Part shown: in pieces, positions 44,915 through 54,992 of the stretch | How the letters are laid out: every line of letters begins with the position of its first letter | Position numbering within the stretch: position 1 is the first letter of the stretch | Assembly (NCBI GenBank): GCA_963753115.1 | Contig: CAVWBB010000021.1 | Coordinates: forward strand, 1 to 64,000 | From: Bog-473 sp963753115 | GTDB taxonomy: Bacteria > Actinomycetota > Acidimicrobiia > Acidimicrobiales > RAAP-2 | Reading direction: 5' to 3' | Length of the DNA: 64,000 nt | Translations under genes and position numbers: made by a program | The notes under the pieces: generated by a model | The model's database searches: none | What the model saw: only the letters and a program-made list of their open reading frames with translations | Told to the model about the DNA's origin: nothing

Positions 44915-46294
44915 ATGGGCGTGAACGCCTACAGCTACAGTGACCGGCATCCTGGGGGGGATGCACGAGCGACGATTGGGGACGGTATGCGAGTGAGACA
45001 TGGATGTAGGGCGCTGACAGCGGTGGCGCTGATGGGGACCTTGATCGGGGCGGCCATCGTCACGACATCGGCCTCCGCAGGTGCGGCCGCGACTGCCAGC
45101 ACGGCGCCGGGAGTGACCTCGAACTCCATCACGGTGGGGACCATCTCGACCCAGACGGGGACCCTCGCCTCCAACTTCTCGTCGATGATCTACGGCGAGC
45201 GGGCGTACTACAACTACATCAACGCCCAGGGCGGCGTGAATGGTCGAAAGATCGACTACAAGTACGCGTTGGACGACGCCGGGAACCCGACGACGTTCAA
45301 CCAACTGGCGAACACACTGATCAACCAGGACCATGTCTTCGCCGTGACCGGGGTCGCCACGGCCTTCTTCTCGCCCAACCTCTTCGTCGAGTCGGGGATC
45401 CCGACCTACGGCTACAACGTGACGGGCAACTGGGCCGGACCCCAGAACTTGTTCGCCGCGGGTGGCTCGGTGCAGTACTACCCGGCCGCCGGCCCGCAGG
45501 TCGCCTACGTGGCGCGCAAGACGCAGAAGAAGCCGTCCATCGCCTTCATCGCGTACGGGGTGGCGGCGTCGGCGGCCTCGTGCCAGTCGGAGCAGAACTC
45601 CCTGAAGGCCGCCGGCTACACCGTGAGCTACTCCGACCTCAAGGTCAACTATCCAGGGCTCCACGGTGGCCACGGACGTGCAGCGCATGAAGCAGGCCGG
45701 CTCCAACATGGTCGTGAGCTGTATGGACGTGCAGGGCAATGTCACCATGGCCAGGGCGATCAAGCAGTACGGGTTGAGCAACATGACCCAGCTGTGGTTC
45801 AGCGGGAACGACCAGTCCACACTCGACACGAACCAGAGCCTGATGCAGGGCGTCTACTTCGACATCGGGCATGTCCCGTTCACGGCGTCCCCGAAGCTCT
45901 ACCCGGGTCTGAAGCTCTACTTCGCCCAAATGAAGAAGTACGAGCCGAAGTACGCCACGGACGAGCTCGCTCTGCAGGGATGGGAGTCGGCCGCCTTGTT
46001 CGTCCAGGGCGTCAAGATGGCCGGCGCCAACCTCACCCAGGCCAACGTGATCGCCACGGACAATTCCATCGACGTCGTTCACGGCCGGCGGCCTGAATCG
46101 CCCCGGTCAACTGGAAGTCCGCCGGTCACAGTGGGAACGCGCCGCCCTACTGCCTCGCCTACATCAAGGTGTCCGGAACCAAGTACGTGGCGACCCTCAA
46201 CAAGGGAAAGAACGTCTTCAACTGCTTCCAGTCGACCAACCCGAACAAGAACCCCGTCTTCCCGCTGCCGCCCGGCACACCGGCCCCCGCCTAA
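44915..46294 (+). CDS. Branched-chain amino-acid-type ABC substrate-binding protein (LivK-like), frameshifted
   Basis: This is a periplasmic-binding-protein type I fold: signal peptide (ALTAVALMGTLIGAAIVTTS), then SNSITVGTISTQTGTLASNF, YYNYINAQGGVNGRKIDYKY, FAVTGVATAFFSPNLFVESG, and after the break WESAALFVQGVKMAGANLTQ. One extra G in the GGG at 45656-45658 and two more +1 shifts near 46085-46105 split the frame. The repaired C terminus ends FPLPPGTPAPA. The start is either ATG 44915 (AAGGGG ribosome site) or ATG 44987 (shorter signal peptide). First gene of a complete liv-type operon; in catabolic contexts such systems often import non-amino-acid ligands. Confidence 0.82.
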
Positions 46295-46346
46295 GCGCGG
46301 GGGCAGGACAGGGCGAGGGCCGGCGCGTGGTAGCCGGGGTAGGCAG

Positions 46347-48357
46347 ATGGAGCAACTCCTAGGGTTCGCACTCCCGGGCGTGCCGTACGGATGTACCTAT
46401 GCGCTCGTGGCGGTCTGCCTCGTCCTGACCTATCAGGCAACGGGCGTCTTCAACTTTGCTTTCGGCGCCCAGGCGTTCGCGTCGGCCTTCATCTTCACGT
46501 ACCTGACCCAGTACCACAATTGGTCGGGATGGGAGGCCTTCCTCCTGACCGTTGTGGTGCTGGGCCCGGTCATGGGCTACGCCTTCGACCGGCTTATCTT
46601 CCGGCACATTCCGAATTCCAACAGCACGGCAAAGCTCGTCTGTGGCCTGGCCCTCCTGGTCGGGATTCCCTCGCTGCTGCCGGTGATCTTCGGTCCCCAG
46701 AACCTCGACGCCACCACGACCATCTTCCCGTTCTTCAACCCGAACACCGTCTACTTCACCATCGGAAGCGGCACCTACGGGACCCCGATCAACGGGATCT
46801 ACTTGGCCACCATCTCCGTGACGGTGGTGGTCCTCGTCCTCCTCACGATCCTCTTGCGCTTCACCGCGCTTGGTCTGCAGATGCGGGGTGCGGTCGAGAG
46901 CCGACGACTGGTTCAACTCGACGGCATCAACGCCAACGGCGTCGTCGCCGTGGCCTGGATCATCTCCAGCTTCATGGCTGCCCTGGCCGGCGTGCTGCTG
47001 GCTCCCGTCTACGGGGCCTTCAACTCGGACGAGTTCGTCACCCTGACGGTGACGGCCATCGCGGCAGCGGCATGGGCAATGTTGCGCTCGCTGCCCATTG
47101 CCGCCGGAGTGGCGGTCCTCATCGGCGTCGTCACGACCGTGTTGCAGGGGTACATCCCGCCGGACAGTTTCTGGAACGCGGCGGTCGTGCCTTCGCTTCC
47201 GTTCTTCGCCATTGCTGCCGCTCTCCTCATTTTGCCCGGATTGCGCAACCTCGACTCCAGCCGGGATCCCTTGGCAACCATCGATCCACCACCTGTGCCG
47301 ATCGCGGCCAGCACGAGGGCACCCAGCATGGACCGGATCATCCGCACGGCGTGGTGGGTGGTCCTGGCGGCGTTCTGTGTCTCCATGCTGACCTGGATCC
47401 CGGTCACCTGGGAGACCGTTTTCAACAACGGCCTCACCCTGTCCATCATCTGCCTCTCGGTGACGTTGATCACGGGAATGGCCGGACAGTTGTCGCTCTG
47501 TCAGGCGACCTTCGCCGGCATCGGGGCATTCACGGCCGCCGTCTTCTCCGTGCACCTCGGACTCAACTTCCTGTCGGCGGGCTCATCGGCGCGGTCATCG
47601 CGTCCATCGTTGCCGTCGTGCTGGCGCTGCTCTCGCTGCGGCTACGTGGCCTGGGTTTGGCGCTGATGACACTCGCCGCAGCGTTGCTCTTCGACAACAC
47701 CGCGTTCAACGACATCTGGGTGACTGGAGGTGCCCAAGGCACCAGCCTGCAATCGAAGTGGCTCGGCACGAGTGCCTTCTTCAACTTCAACGGCCACGCC
47801 ATGTTCATCCTCTCCATACTCGTCCTCGCTGTCGCCGTGGTGATCGTCCTGCTCGTTCGCAAGGGGACCGTCGGCCGTAACCTGCCGCCATGCGAGGGAG
47901 CGAGACGGCGACGGCCGGTCTCGGCGTCAACCCGACCTGGCAGCGCATCGTCGTCTTCGCGTCTGTCCGGGGCGATCGCCGGCGTCGGCGGCGTGCTCTA
48001 CAGCATTCAGCAGCAGCACGTATCTCCGGTGGACTGGAACACGACCTTCTCGCTCGTGCTTGTCGTGCTGGTGGTGACCACGAGCGTGAATACGGTCGAA
48101 GGTGCCATTCAGGCCGGTATCGGCCTCTTCGTGGTCGAGCAGCTCCTCACCTACCTCCCGTCTCGCTTCGGGGGCCCCAGCCTGACGATCGTGTTGTTCG
48201 CCTTCGGCGCGCTCGACCTACGCCCAGCACCCCGAGGGTGTGCTCGAGTACCAGAAGCGTCGTTCGACCCTGCGCTTCGAACGACTGTTCTTCCCGAGCG
48301 AGGCTGCCGCCGAGGAGACCAAGGCGCAGGCCATTTCGAGTTGGTGCCAATGGTTGA
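46347..48357 (+). CDS. Fused LivH-LivM permease, frameshifted
   Basis: The first half (to about residue 290) is LivH-like: GVPYGCTYALVAVCLVLTYQ, ATGVFNFAFGAQAFASAFIF and GVVAVAWIISSFMAALAGVL. The second half is LivM-like: TLSIICLSVTLITGMAGQLS, LCQATFAGIGAFTA, LALMTLAAALLFDN, then MRGSETATAGLGVNPTWQRI, SGAIAGVGGVLYSIQQQ. Between them lies a short linker (DPPPVPIAASTRAPS). Five frame changes (about 47580, 47890, 47955, 48215, 48330) interrupt the second half, two being single-base losses and three gains. The repaired frame ends at TGA 48355-48357, overlapping livG as ATGGTTGA. One polypeptide supplies both membrane domains. Confidence 0.8.
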
Positions 48358-49127
48358 CGTCGAACCACTCCTCCGTATCCATGGCGTCAGCAAGTCCTTC
48401 GGCGGGATCAAGGCCGTGCACAGCATCACCTTCGACGTCGGTCCGGGGGAGAGCGTCGGGCTCGTCGGGCCCAACGGCGCCGGCAAGACGACGTTGTTCA
48501 ATTGCGTCTGCGGCCAGCTGCGACCCGAGGAGGGCGACATCGTCTTCGACGGCCAGCCGTTGACGGGGATGCCCACCTACAAGCGCGCCAGGTTGGGCAT
48601 CGGCCGCACCTACCAGAGGGTGGAGGTGTTCACCGATATGACGGTGCGCGACCACCTTCTGGTGGCTGAGCGGTCACGGCGAGGGCGAGGGAAGGCTGTG
48701 GCGGGACCTCCTCAACATGAGCAAGCCGACCCCCGACGAGATGGAGCGGGTCGAGGCCACGATGGAGCTGGTGGGGATCTCCCATCTGGCGGACACATCG
48801 GTCAACGCCCTGGGACTCGGGCATTGCCGCCTGGTCGAGCTCGCTCGGGCGTTGGCCACCGAGCCGAAGATCCTGCTCGCCGACGAGCCGTCCTCGGGGC
48901 TCGACCTGCACGAGACGACCGAGGTCGCCGCAGTGCTCCGCACCGTTCAGCGTGAGCGCGGCACGGCCGTGCTGCTGGTCGAACACGATCTCACCATGGT
49001 GGCCGAAGTGGTCGACCGGGCGGTCGTCATGGACCTCGGGTCGATGCTGTTCGCGGGGACGTTCGACGAGTGCATGACCGACCCGGCGGTACGGGATGCC
49101 TATCTCGGACAGTTGGGGCACGTGTGA
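48350..49127 (+). CDS. livG: ABC transporter ATP-binding protein (LivG-like), frameshifted
   Basis: Walker A is GLVGPNGAGKTTLFNCV and the Q-loop region is GIGRTYQRVEVFTDM. After a +1 shift near 48690, the second frame gives SVNALGLGHCRLVELARALA (signature region, with LGLGHC in place of LSxGxQ), ILLADEPSSGLDLHE (Walker B) and LLVEHDLTMVAEV (His switch). The LSGGQ-like motif is unusually degenerate. About 258 aa when repaired. It energises uptake with LivF. Overlaps livM upstream and livF downstream by a few bases. Confidence 0.85.
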
Positions 49128-49907
49128 GCACGGCGACCGCGCCGGCCGCCGGCACCGACGTGCTCTCGGTCCACAACGTCAGTGCCGCCTATGGCCCGTA
49201 CCGCGCACTGTTCGACGTGACATTCCGCGTGCCGGAGGGGGGCGTCGTCGCTCTGGTCGGATCGAATGGCGCCGGCAAGTCGACCGTGGCCCGCACCGTG
49301 ACGGGACTGGTCACGGCTTCGTCCGGTCGGATCATGTTCTCTGGAGACGACGTGACCGCGCTCCCGGCGTACAAGATCGCCCGGCTCGGGATGGCCCACG
49401 TCGTCGAGGGTCGAGGGGTGTTCTCGAGCCTGACGGTGGAGGAGAACCTGACATTGGCCTTCCGCCAACGGGCAGGCCGGGGCAAGCTCAAGGAGAACCT
49501 CGAGCGCGCCTACACGGCGTTTCCCATTCTCGGTGAGCGTCGTCGTCAGTCGGGGGGCACCCTCTCCGGCGGCCAGCAACGCCTGCTCTCCCTGGCGAAG
49601 GTCCTCGTGGTGCCGTCCAAGGTCCTGGTGGCGGACGAACTGTCCCTGGGCTTGGCCCCGGTTGTCGTCGACACGGTGTACGAGGGGCTCCAGGAGATCA
49701 ATCGCAACGGCACTGCGCTGGTGGTGGTCGAGCAACAGGTCAGCCGTGTCCTGCAACTGGCCAACTGGGCTGTCGTGCTCAATCACGGCAGCGTCGCCTA
49801 CGAAGGTGATCCTGCGAGGCGCCAGCGCCGCCGTCGAGACCCTGATGGCCCGCCGCGAGGAAGCCGTCGCGTCGGGCGCGGCCGAGGCCGGGGAATCCGA
49901 TACCTAA
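49124..49907 (+). CDS. livF: ABC transporter ATP-binding protein (LivF-like), 3' frameshift
   Basis: Walker A is ALVGSNGAGKSTVARTV, SGGTLSGGQQRLLSLAK is the signature, and VLVADELSLGLAPVVVD replaces the usual Walker B DEPSxGL with DELSLGL. VVVEQQVSRVLQLA is the switch. A +1 shift near 49810 moves the last part into another frame; the repaired protein (about 260 aa) ends AAVETLMARREEAVASGAAE plus a short acidic tail. The GTG start overlaps the livG stop. Followed after 34 bp by a thiolase gene, which may be co-transcribed. Confidence 0.86.
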
Positions 49908-49941
49908 GCTGACAAGCGCAGCAAAGTCGAGGAGGCAACAC

Positions 49942-51123
49942 ATGAGAGAGCCCGTCATCGTCGATGTCGTGCGCACCACGTTCGGCAAGCGCGGTGGCGC
50001 GCTCGCCAATTGGCACCCGGCGGACCTTCTTGGCTTCGCCCTCACCACGCTGATCGAGCGGACGGGCGTCGATCCCGAGCGCATCGACGACGTGATCGGC
50101 GGGTGCGTGAGCCAGGTGGGCGAGCAGAGCACGAACCTCGCCCGCAATGGATGGGTCTCGGCCGGCCTGCCCCAGACCGTGCCGGCCACGACGGTCGACC
50201 GTCAGTGCGGCTCGTCGCAGCAGGCCGTGCACTTCGCCGCCGCTGGCGTGGCGGCCGACCACTACGACATGGTCATCGCCTGCGGCGCCGAGGTCATGAG
50301 CCGCGTCCCCCTTGCCTCCAACGCTCGAGGCGGGACGGGCCCCTTCCCTCCGTCGTTCATGGAGGCCGTCGACAACAGGCTCTGGACCCAGTTCCGGGTC
50401 AGCCAGGTCCTGGCCGACCGCTACGGGATCACGCGGCAGGAGATGGACGCCTACGCGCTCGAGTCCCATCGGCGGGCCGCCGAGAGCTGGGACAACGGCC
50501 ACTTCGAGCGGGAAGCGGTGCCGGTGCCGATCAAGACGGAGGACGGCAGCCTCAGTGGCGAGTTTCTTCGCTCCGACGAGGGCATCCGGCGCTCCTCGAC
50601 GATCGAGGCGCTGGCCGGGCTGCCCGCCGCCCAGCACTGGGAGCCCGACACGGCGCCCGACATCACGGCCGGCAACTCCTCGCAGACGACCGACGGTGCA
50701 GCGGCCATGCTGATCGCGGACAGGTCGGTCGCTGAGGCACTTGGTCTCCCGATTCGGGCCCGTTTCGCGCACTTCGCCGTGACTGCCGACGACGCGGCGA
50801 TCGTGCTGTCGGCGCCGGTGCCGGTCACCCACAAGCTGCTCACGCGATCGGGCATGAAGGTCGATGAGTTCGACGCCGTGGAGTGCAACGAGGCCTTCGC
50901 CGCCGTCGCCCTGATGTGGCAGAAGGAGTTCTCCTACGACATGGCGCGCTTCAATCCACGCGGCGGCGCCATCGCCATCGGCCACCCCTTGGGCGCGAGC
51001 GGTGTGCGCCTGATGGGCACGCTGTTGAACCACTTGGAGGCGACGGGCGGTCGCTACGGCTATCAGACGATGTGTGAGGGCGGCGGCCAGGCCAACGGCA
51101 CCGTCATCGAGCGGCTGGGCTGA
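49942..51123 (+). CDS. Thiolase (acetyl-CoA acyltransferase family)
   Basis: This predicts 393 aa with all catalytic elements: Cys89 in TTVDRQCGSSQQAVHFAA, NEAFAAVALMW, the His loop GGAIAIGHPLGASGVR and the second Cys in YQTMCEGGGQANGTV. It would thiolytically cleave a 3-oxoacyl-CoA. AGGAGG precedes the ATG. It follows the liv operon directly, which suggests that the transported ligand enters a CoA-dependent degradation route. Its 3' end overlaps the convergent DUF3817 gene by 20 bp. Confidence 0.9.
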   Translation: MREPVIVDVVRTTFGKRGGALANWHPADLLGFALTTLIERTGVDPERIDDVIGGCVSQVGEQSTNLARNGWVSAGLPQTVPATTVDRQCGSSQQAVHFAAAGVAADHYDMVIACGAEVMSRVPLASNARGGTGPFPPSFMEAVDNRLWTQFRVSQVLADRYGITRQEMDAYALESHRRAAESWDNGHFEREAVPVPIKTEDGSLSGEFLRSDEGIRRSSTIEALAGLPAAQHWEPDTAPDITAGNSSQTTDGAAAMLIADRSVAEALGLPIRARFAHFAVTADDAAIVLSAPVPVTHKLLTRSGMKVDEFDAVECNEAFAAVALMWQKEFSYDMARFNPRGGAIAIGHPLGASGVRLMGTLLNHLEATGGRYGYQTMCEGGGQANGTVIERLG

Positions 51124-51487
51124 CTCCCGAAGCCGAAGTCGCGGCGGCCGCGTCCTGTGCGGCCATGAGCGGCTGGACTTTGCGGGTCACGATGATCCAC
51201 TCGACGACGAACGTCAGGCCGGGTACCAGCCCCGCGGCGAACATCAAGATGATCCACGGGATGTGGAGGCGCGCCTTGAGCGCCAGGAATCCAGCGGCAA
51301 TCAGGTAGACGATGTAGAGGTAGCCATGCCCCACCCCAAAGATGGCGAGCTCAACCTTGAAACCGCCGATCGCGTAGTGCAGGGCCGTGAAGAGGAAGAG
51401 CGGGATGATCAGCACGCCGACGATGTTCGCCATCAGCTGGTAGCGGAAGAGCGCCCCTTTCAGGCCTCGCTCGGTGAGCCGCCTCAT
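51104..51487 (-). CDS. DUF3817 membrane protein
   Basis: This predicts 127 aa with three membrane segments: VGVLIIPLFLFTALHYAIGG, the HGYLYIVYLIAAGFLAL segment and the IPWIILMFAAGLVPGLTFVV segment. The HGYLYI and PGLTF motifs are typical of the actinobacterial DUF3817 family. Function unknown. The start overlaps the stop of the upstream membrane-protein gene (ATGA), so the two are translated together. Confidence 0.82.
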   Translation of the reverse strand: MRRLTERGLKGALFRYQLMANIVGVLIIPLFLFTALHYAIGGFKVELAIFGVGHGYLYIVYLIAAGFLALKARLHIPWIILMFAAGLVPGLTFVVEWIIVTRKVQPLMAAQDAAAATSASGVSPAAR

Positions 51488-51925
51488 TGCTCCCACCGGA
51501 CGACGGCGGATTCGCGGTGACGCCATGTCTTTGGCCCCTGGGCCGCCAGTCCAGCGAGGCGCTCGTTGTACGCCGCAAGCTCCGGGTCCTCGCTTGCCGA
51601 CGTGATGACGGGTGGCGGCTCGAGTGCCACAGCGGCGGTCGCAGTGGCATCCGGCTCCAGCCGAGACCGACTCCGCCTGTTGGCGCCGCATGCCCCTCAA
51701 GCCAACGGTCTCGAAATCGGTGTGGATGAGCATCCACCAGAAGTACACGGCCAAGAGCCCGAACACCGGCCACATGACCGAATAGAGGTAGCTGAGCTGG
51801 TTGCCGTCTGCCGCCCGGTTGATCTGCCACCAGGCCGCCAGCGCACAGGCCGGGACGAGCACGAGGACGGCCAGGTGGAGCGACACGGCTCTGCCGGAAA
51901 GCCACCGATCACGCACGAATGCCAT
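51484..51925 (-). CDS. Small membrane protein upstream of DUF3817, frameshifted
   Basis: The ATG at 51925 begins MAFVRDRWLSGRAVSLHLAV. It is followed by two hydrophobic segments (LVLVPACALAAWWQIN and SVMWPVFGLLAVYFWWML) and the cytoplasmic LRGMRRQQAES. One +1 shift near 51670 separates this from the C-terminal part (EDPELAAYNERLAGLAAQGP ... SAVVRWEQ), whose stop overlaps the DUF3817 start. The repaired protein is about 146 aa. The YNxRLAxLA and W segments recur next to DUF3817 genes in actinobacteria. Function unknown. Confidence 0.65.
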
Positions 51926-51969
51926 GTTACCGGCCCTTTCTCGCCCGATGATTTCGCCGGTCAACCCGT

Positions 51970-51975
51970 TAGCCT
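51970..51975 (+). promoter_or_regulatory. Leaderless -10 element (TAGCCT)
   Basis: TAGCCT plus GGGTC, 6 nt before the GTG at 51982. The same TAGCCTGGGTC precedes rlmN at 58550. Confidence 0.55.
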
Positions 51976-51981
51976 GGGTCG

Positions 51982-52491
51982 GTGCTGCCTGCGGTGACCC
52001 GGCCGGATCCGCCCACGACCGGTGACGAGCGTCCGATGCTGTCCGCCTGGCTCGACTATCAGCGCTCGACCTTGCTCTGGAAGTGCGAGTCGATCGACGC
52101 CACCGCATTGGCGCGCCGCACCGTGCCCCCGTCCTCGCTCAGCCTGCTCGGCCTGGTGCGGCACATGACATATGTCGAGTGGCACTGGTTCGAGCACGTG
52201 TTTGCCGGGAGCCCATCGCCGCCGCCGATCTCACTCCAGCTCGACGTTGATGCGGATTTCAACGATCTCCGTCCGGAGTCCGCGTGGGCGGACCTCGAGC
52301 AATTCATGCAGAAGTGCGACGAGTCACGCGCCGTCGTGGCGGCCGCCGAGAGCTTGGACGTGTTGGCGGCCGCGGCTGACGGCCCTGTCTCGTTGCGCTG
52401 GATCATGATCCACATGGTCGAGGAGTACGCACGACACAACGGGCACGCCGACCTGCTGCGCGAGCAGATCGACGGGTCCGTCGGGGAGTGA
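51982..52491 (+). CDS. DinB/DUF664 family protein
   Basis: This predicts 169 aa, a four-helix bundle: MLSAWLDYQRSTLLWKCESI, SLLGLVRHMTYVEWHWFEHV (conserved His) and SLRWIMIHMVEEYARHNGHA with the His-x3-Glu/His metal pair near the end. The fold is that of mycothiol- or bacillithiol-dependent and other metal-dependent thiol transferases; the exact reaction is unknown. Leaderless GTG start. It overlaps the next SRPBCC gene (GTGA). Confidence 0.83.
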   Translation: MLPAVTRPDPPTTGDERPMLSAWLDYQRSTLLWKCESIDATALARRTVPPSSLSLLGLVRHMTYVEWHWFEHVFAGSPSPPPISLQLDVDADFNDLRPESAWADLEQFMQKCDESRAVVAAAESLDVLAAAADGPVSLRWIMIHMVEEYARHNGHADLLREQIDGSVGE

Positions 52492-52988
52492 GCACAGGCA
52501 AGGCCGGGGCGGATCCGGCGAACGAGCGAGCAGGCAGCATCACCACGGTGCATGAGTACGACCTGCCCCTGGAGCGGGAGGGTGTGTGGACGCTCATCAG
52601 CGACGTGTCGCGCTACCGCTCCTGGTGGCCCTGGCTGCGGGGGTTCCAAGGTGCCGGGCTGGAGGTGGGCGAGGAGTGGTGGTGCGAGGCGCAACCGCCA
52701 GTGCCGTATCCAGTGCGTTTCCGCGTCGGGATCGAGCACGTGGAGGCGCCGCTGCTCGTCCGGGCCGCAGTGAGCGGCGACGTGGTGGGCAACGCCACGC
52801 TCTCGCTCCATGAGGCAGAGAGTGGCTGCACGGTGAAATTGGAGAGTTCCCTCGCGCCCGGCAACACCGCGCTGCGCCTGGTCTCCCGTTTCGCGGCCCC
52901 CATCGCCCGTTTGGGGCATGACTGGGTTCTCGATACTGGTGCCCGCCAGTTCATCGCCCGCGCCGTCGATCCTCTCGCGAACGACTAG
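52488..52988 (+). CDS. SRPBCC-family protein
   Basis: This predicts 166 aa. TTVHEYDLPLEREGVWTLIS, SRYRSWWPWLRGF, VRFRVGIEHVEAPLLVRA, and a C-terminal helix beginning LVSRFAAPIARLGHDWVLDT fit the helix-grip fold with a hydrophobic pocket. Function not assigned. Its GTG overlaps the DinB stop. Followed 11 bp later by a membrane-linker protein, so the three form a likely operon. Confidence 0.78.
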   Translation: MSTGKAGADPANERAGSITTVHEYDLPLEREGVWTLISDVSRYRSWWPWLRGFQGAGLEVGEEWWCEAQPPVPYPVRFRVGIEHVEAPLLVRAAVSGDVVGNATLSLHEAESGCTVKLESSLAPGNTALRLVSRFAAPIARLGHDWVLDTGARQFIARAVDPLAND

Positions 52989-52999
52989 ACAGCGCTGGC

Positions 53000-53850
53000 G
53001 TGAAGTTCTCTGTTCGCCAGATCCTGGCCTCGGCCGCAGGCGCGGTGATCGCCGCCGTCATCGCGTCCTCCTTCGGGGTCAAGGGCACCATTGTCGGCGT
53101 GGCCATCGGCTCGGCGGCCGCCACCATGGCCACCGCCTTCGTGGCGCAGTCGATCGAGCGGGGTCACGAAGCGGTCAAACAGGTGGTGGTCCGGGCCCCC
53201 GAGACGGCAACGTTGCTGCGCAAGCTGGGAGGGACCGGCGCCAGCGGTGACACGGCGTCGTCACAGGAGGCGACGGCGCCGACCGAGGTCGTCGGACGGC
53301 CGGCGCCGGCGGGCGGCGGGGCGGCGGACACGGTCGAGATGGCGTCGGCACCAGCGGGGGAGACCGAGCGCCTGGAGATCTCGGCGGTGGCGGACGCCCC
53401 CGCCACTGAGCACCTCCGGGCCACCACGCTGCCGCCGGGACGCCCCGGGCCCCGCCGGTCCGGCGCGCCGCTGGGGTTTTCGTGGGGCGCCATCGCGGCA
53501 ACCGTCGGCATCGTCTTCGCCCTGGCCCTGCTCTTCATCACGGCCATCGAACTGATCTCGGGGAAACCGCTGGCGGACATCTTCGGCAACGCGGGCAGCG
53601 GGACCACGCTCAACGGGGTCTTCACACCCTCGCCGGCGCCCCCGGCATCGACGACGACGACGACGACGACCACGTCCACGTCCACGTCGTCATCGACATC
53701 CACGAGCAGCAGTACCACCAGCACGACCCTGCCGGCATCGAGCGGGACGACGACCACGACGTCTCCGTCGGCATCCTCTACACCTCGACCACCTCGACCA
53801 CCGGGGGCGTGCAGGCGACGACGACGACCACGCTGGCGCCGCAGCCGTAA
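53000..53850 (+). CDS. Membrane protein with a mucin-like Thr/Ser tail, 3' frameshift
   Basis: Two glycine/alanine-rich hydrophobic hairpins near the N terminus (LASAAGAVIAAVIASSFGVK and GTIVGVAIGSAAATMATAFV), a linker of about 110 residues, then one strong membrane segment (AIAATVGIVFALALLFITAI). The region after that is an extracytoplasmic low-complexity run of Thr and Ser with (ACG)n codons. A frame change near 53785 separates this from the tail ending TTTTTLAPQP, giving about 283 aa when repaired. No enzyme motif. Possibly O-glycosylated and exposed on the cell surface. Confidence 0.6.
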
Positions 53851-53859
53851 GGCGACGGG

Positions 53860-54699
53860 CTACCAGCCCTTGAATTCGGCGGGCCGGCGCTCCACGAAGC
53901 TGGCGATGCCCTCCTTGGAATCGAGCGTGTTCGTGACCAGTTCCTGGCCGACGGCCTCGTCGTAGAGCGAGGTGGCGCGGTCGACGTCGAGCGCCCGGTT
54001 CGTCAGCCACTTGGCGACCCCGATGGCCTTGGTCGGCCCGCTGGCCAGGCGCCCCGCCAGCTCCTCCAGCGTGGCCTGGAGCTCGGCGCGGGGCACGAGA
54101 CGGGTGACGAGGCCGATCCGATAGGCCTCGGCTGCGGGGACGTCGTCGCCGAAGAAGAAGAGCTCCTTGGCCTTCTGAATGCCCACCAGGCGAGTGAGGA
54201 TCCAGGCGCCCCCGGCATCGGGCGCGATGCCGCGGCGGACGAACACCTCGACGAACTTGGCTTCTTCTGCCATGACGACCAGGTCACAGGCGAGGGCGAG
54301 GTGCATGCCGCCCCCGGCCGCCGTGCCGTTGACGCCCGCAATGACCGGCTTCTCACAGTCGAGGATGGCCGTCACGAGGCGCTGCCAGCCGTCGCGGATC
54401 ATGCGCGACGCATCGCCCACGACGTTGTCGGGCGCGTCGTCGGGTCTTGGCCTGGGGGTCAGCCGGCCGCCGCGCAGGTCGGCGCCGGAGCAGAAGGCCT
54501 TCTCGCCTGCAGCGGTGATGACCACGACGCGCACGAAGAGATCCGATGACGCGTCGAGGACCCAGTCGGCGATCTGGTCCCGCATGAACTGCGTCATGGC
54601 GTTCCCGGCATCGGGCCGGTTGAGGATGATCCAGCAGATGCCGTCCTCAATACGGCGGATCAGGTCGTCCCCGATCGGGCTCTCGGTGGTATCGCTCAT
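53860..54699 (-). CDS. Enoyl-CoA hydratase/isomerase family protein
   Basis: This predicts 279 aa of the crotonase fold. WIILNRPDAGNAMTQFMRDQ, AFCSGADLRGG (oxyanion hole), KPVIAGVNGTAAGGGMHLAL (second oxyanion Gly) and FVRRGIAPDAGGAWILTRLV are seen. Asp in APDAGG stands where one catalytic Glu of hydratases lies, so isomerase, hydrolase or another crotonase reaction is possible. FVERRPAEFKGW is the usual C terminus. ATG 54699. Confidence 0.88.
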   Translation of the reverse strand: MSDTTESPIGDDLIRRIEDGICWIILNRPDAGNAMTQFMRDQIADWVLDASSDLFVRVVVITAAGEKAFCSGADLRGGRLTPRPRPDDAPDNVVGDASRMIRDGWQRLVTAILDCEKPVIAGVNGTAAGGGMHLALACDLVVMAEEAKFVEVFVRRGIAPDAGGAWILTRLVGIQKAKELFFFGDDVPAAEAYRIGLVTRLVPRAELQATLEELAGRLASGPTKAIGVAKWLTNRALDVDRATSLYDEAVGQELVTNTLDSKEGIASFVERRPAEFKGW

Positions 54700-54737
54700 C
54701 AGTCTCCTCGGGTGTGTCGTCGGTCCCTGCGGCCCGA

Positions 54738-54992
54738 TCAGGCCAGCACGACGAGGGCATCGGCCGCAACCACGCCCACCGGCCCGGCCAGCAACGGGTC
54801 GGTGTCGACCTCGGCCACCTCTCCGGAGAGGTCCATGGCGAGTCGATGCATCCTCATCAGCACGTCGATCAGCCCGACGCGGTCTGACGCCGGCTGCTCG
54901 CCCACGCCGCGCAGGAGCGCCGTCCGCGGAGCTCCTCCAGCATGGCCGAGGCGCCGCGCAGCGCCCCTCGTCGCCTTGGTCCCCGTGTGCAT
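54738..54992 (-). pseudogene. C-terminal remnant of an NDP-forming acyl-CoA synthetase (ATP-grasp domain)
   Basis: The last ~55 residues (VGLIDVLMRMHRLAMDLSGE, VAEVDTDPLLAGPVGVV) match the end of ATP-grasp subunits of ADP-forming acetate/acyl-CoA ligases. A preceding piece in another frame (RGASAMLEELRG) belongs to the same domain, so at least one frame change lies near 54930. Nothing upstream to 55300 continues the domain. An ATG at 54992 behind AAGGAGGGAC could allow an 84-residue product, but I read this as a gene relic or a piece left by a deletion. Confidence 0.6.

Noticed and set aside
53640..53780. (ACG)n tract as a microsatellite or regulatory repeat
   Set aside because: It is in frame and encodes the Thr/Ser-rich tail of the membrane protein, a common low-complexity coding pattern.
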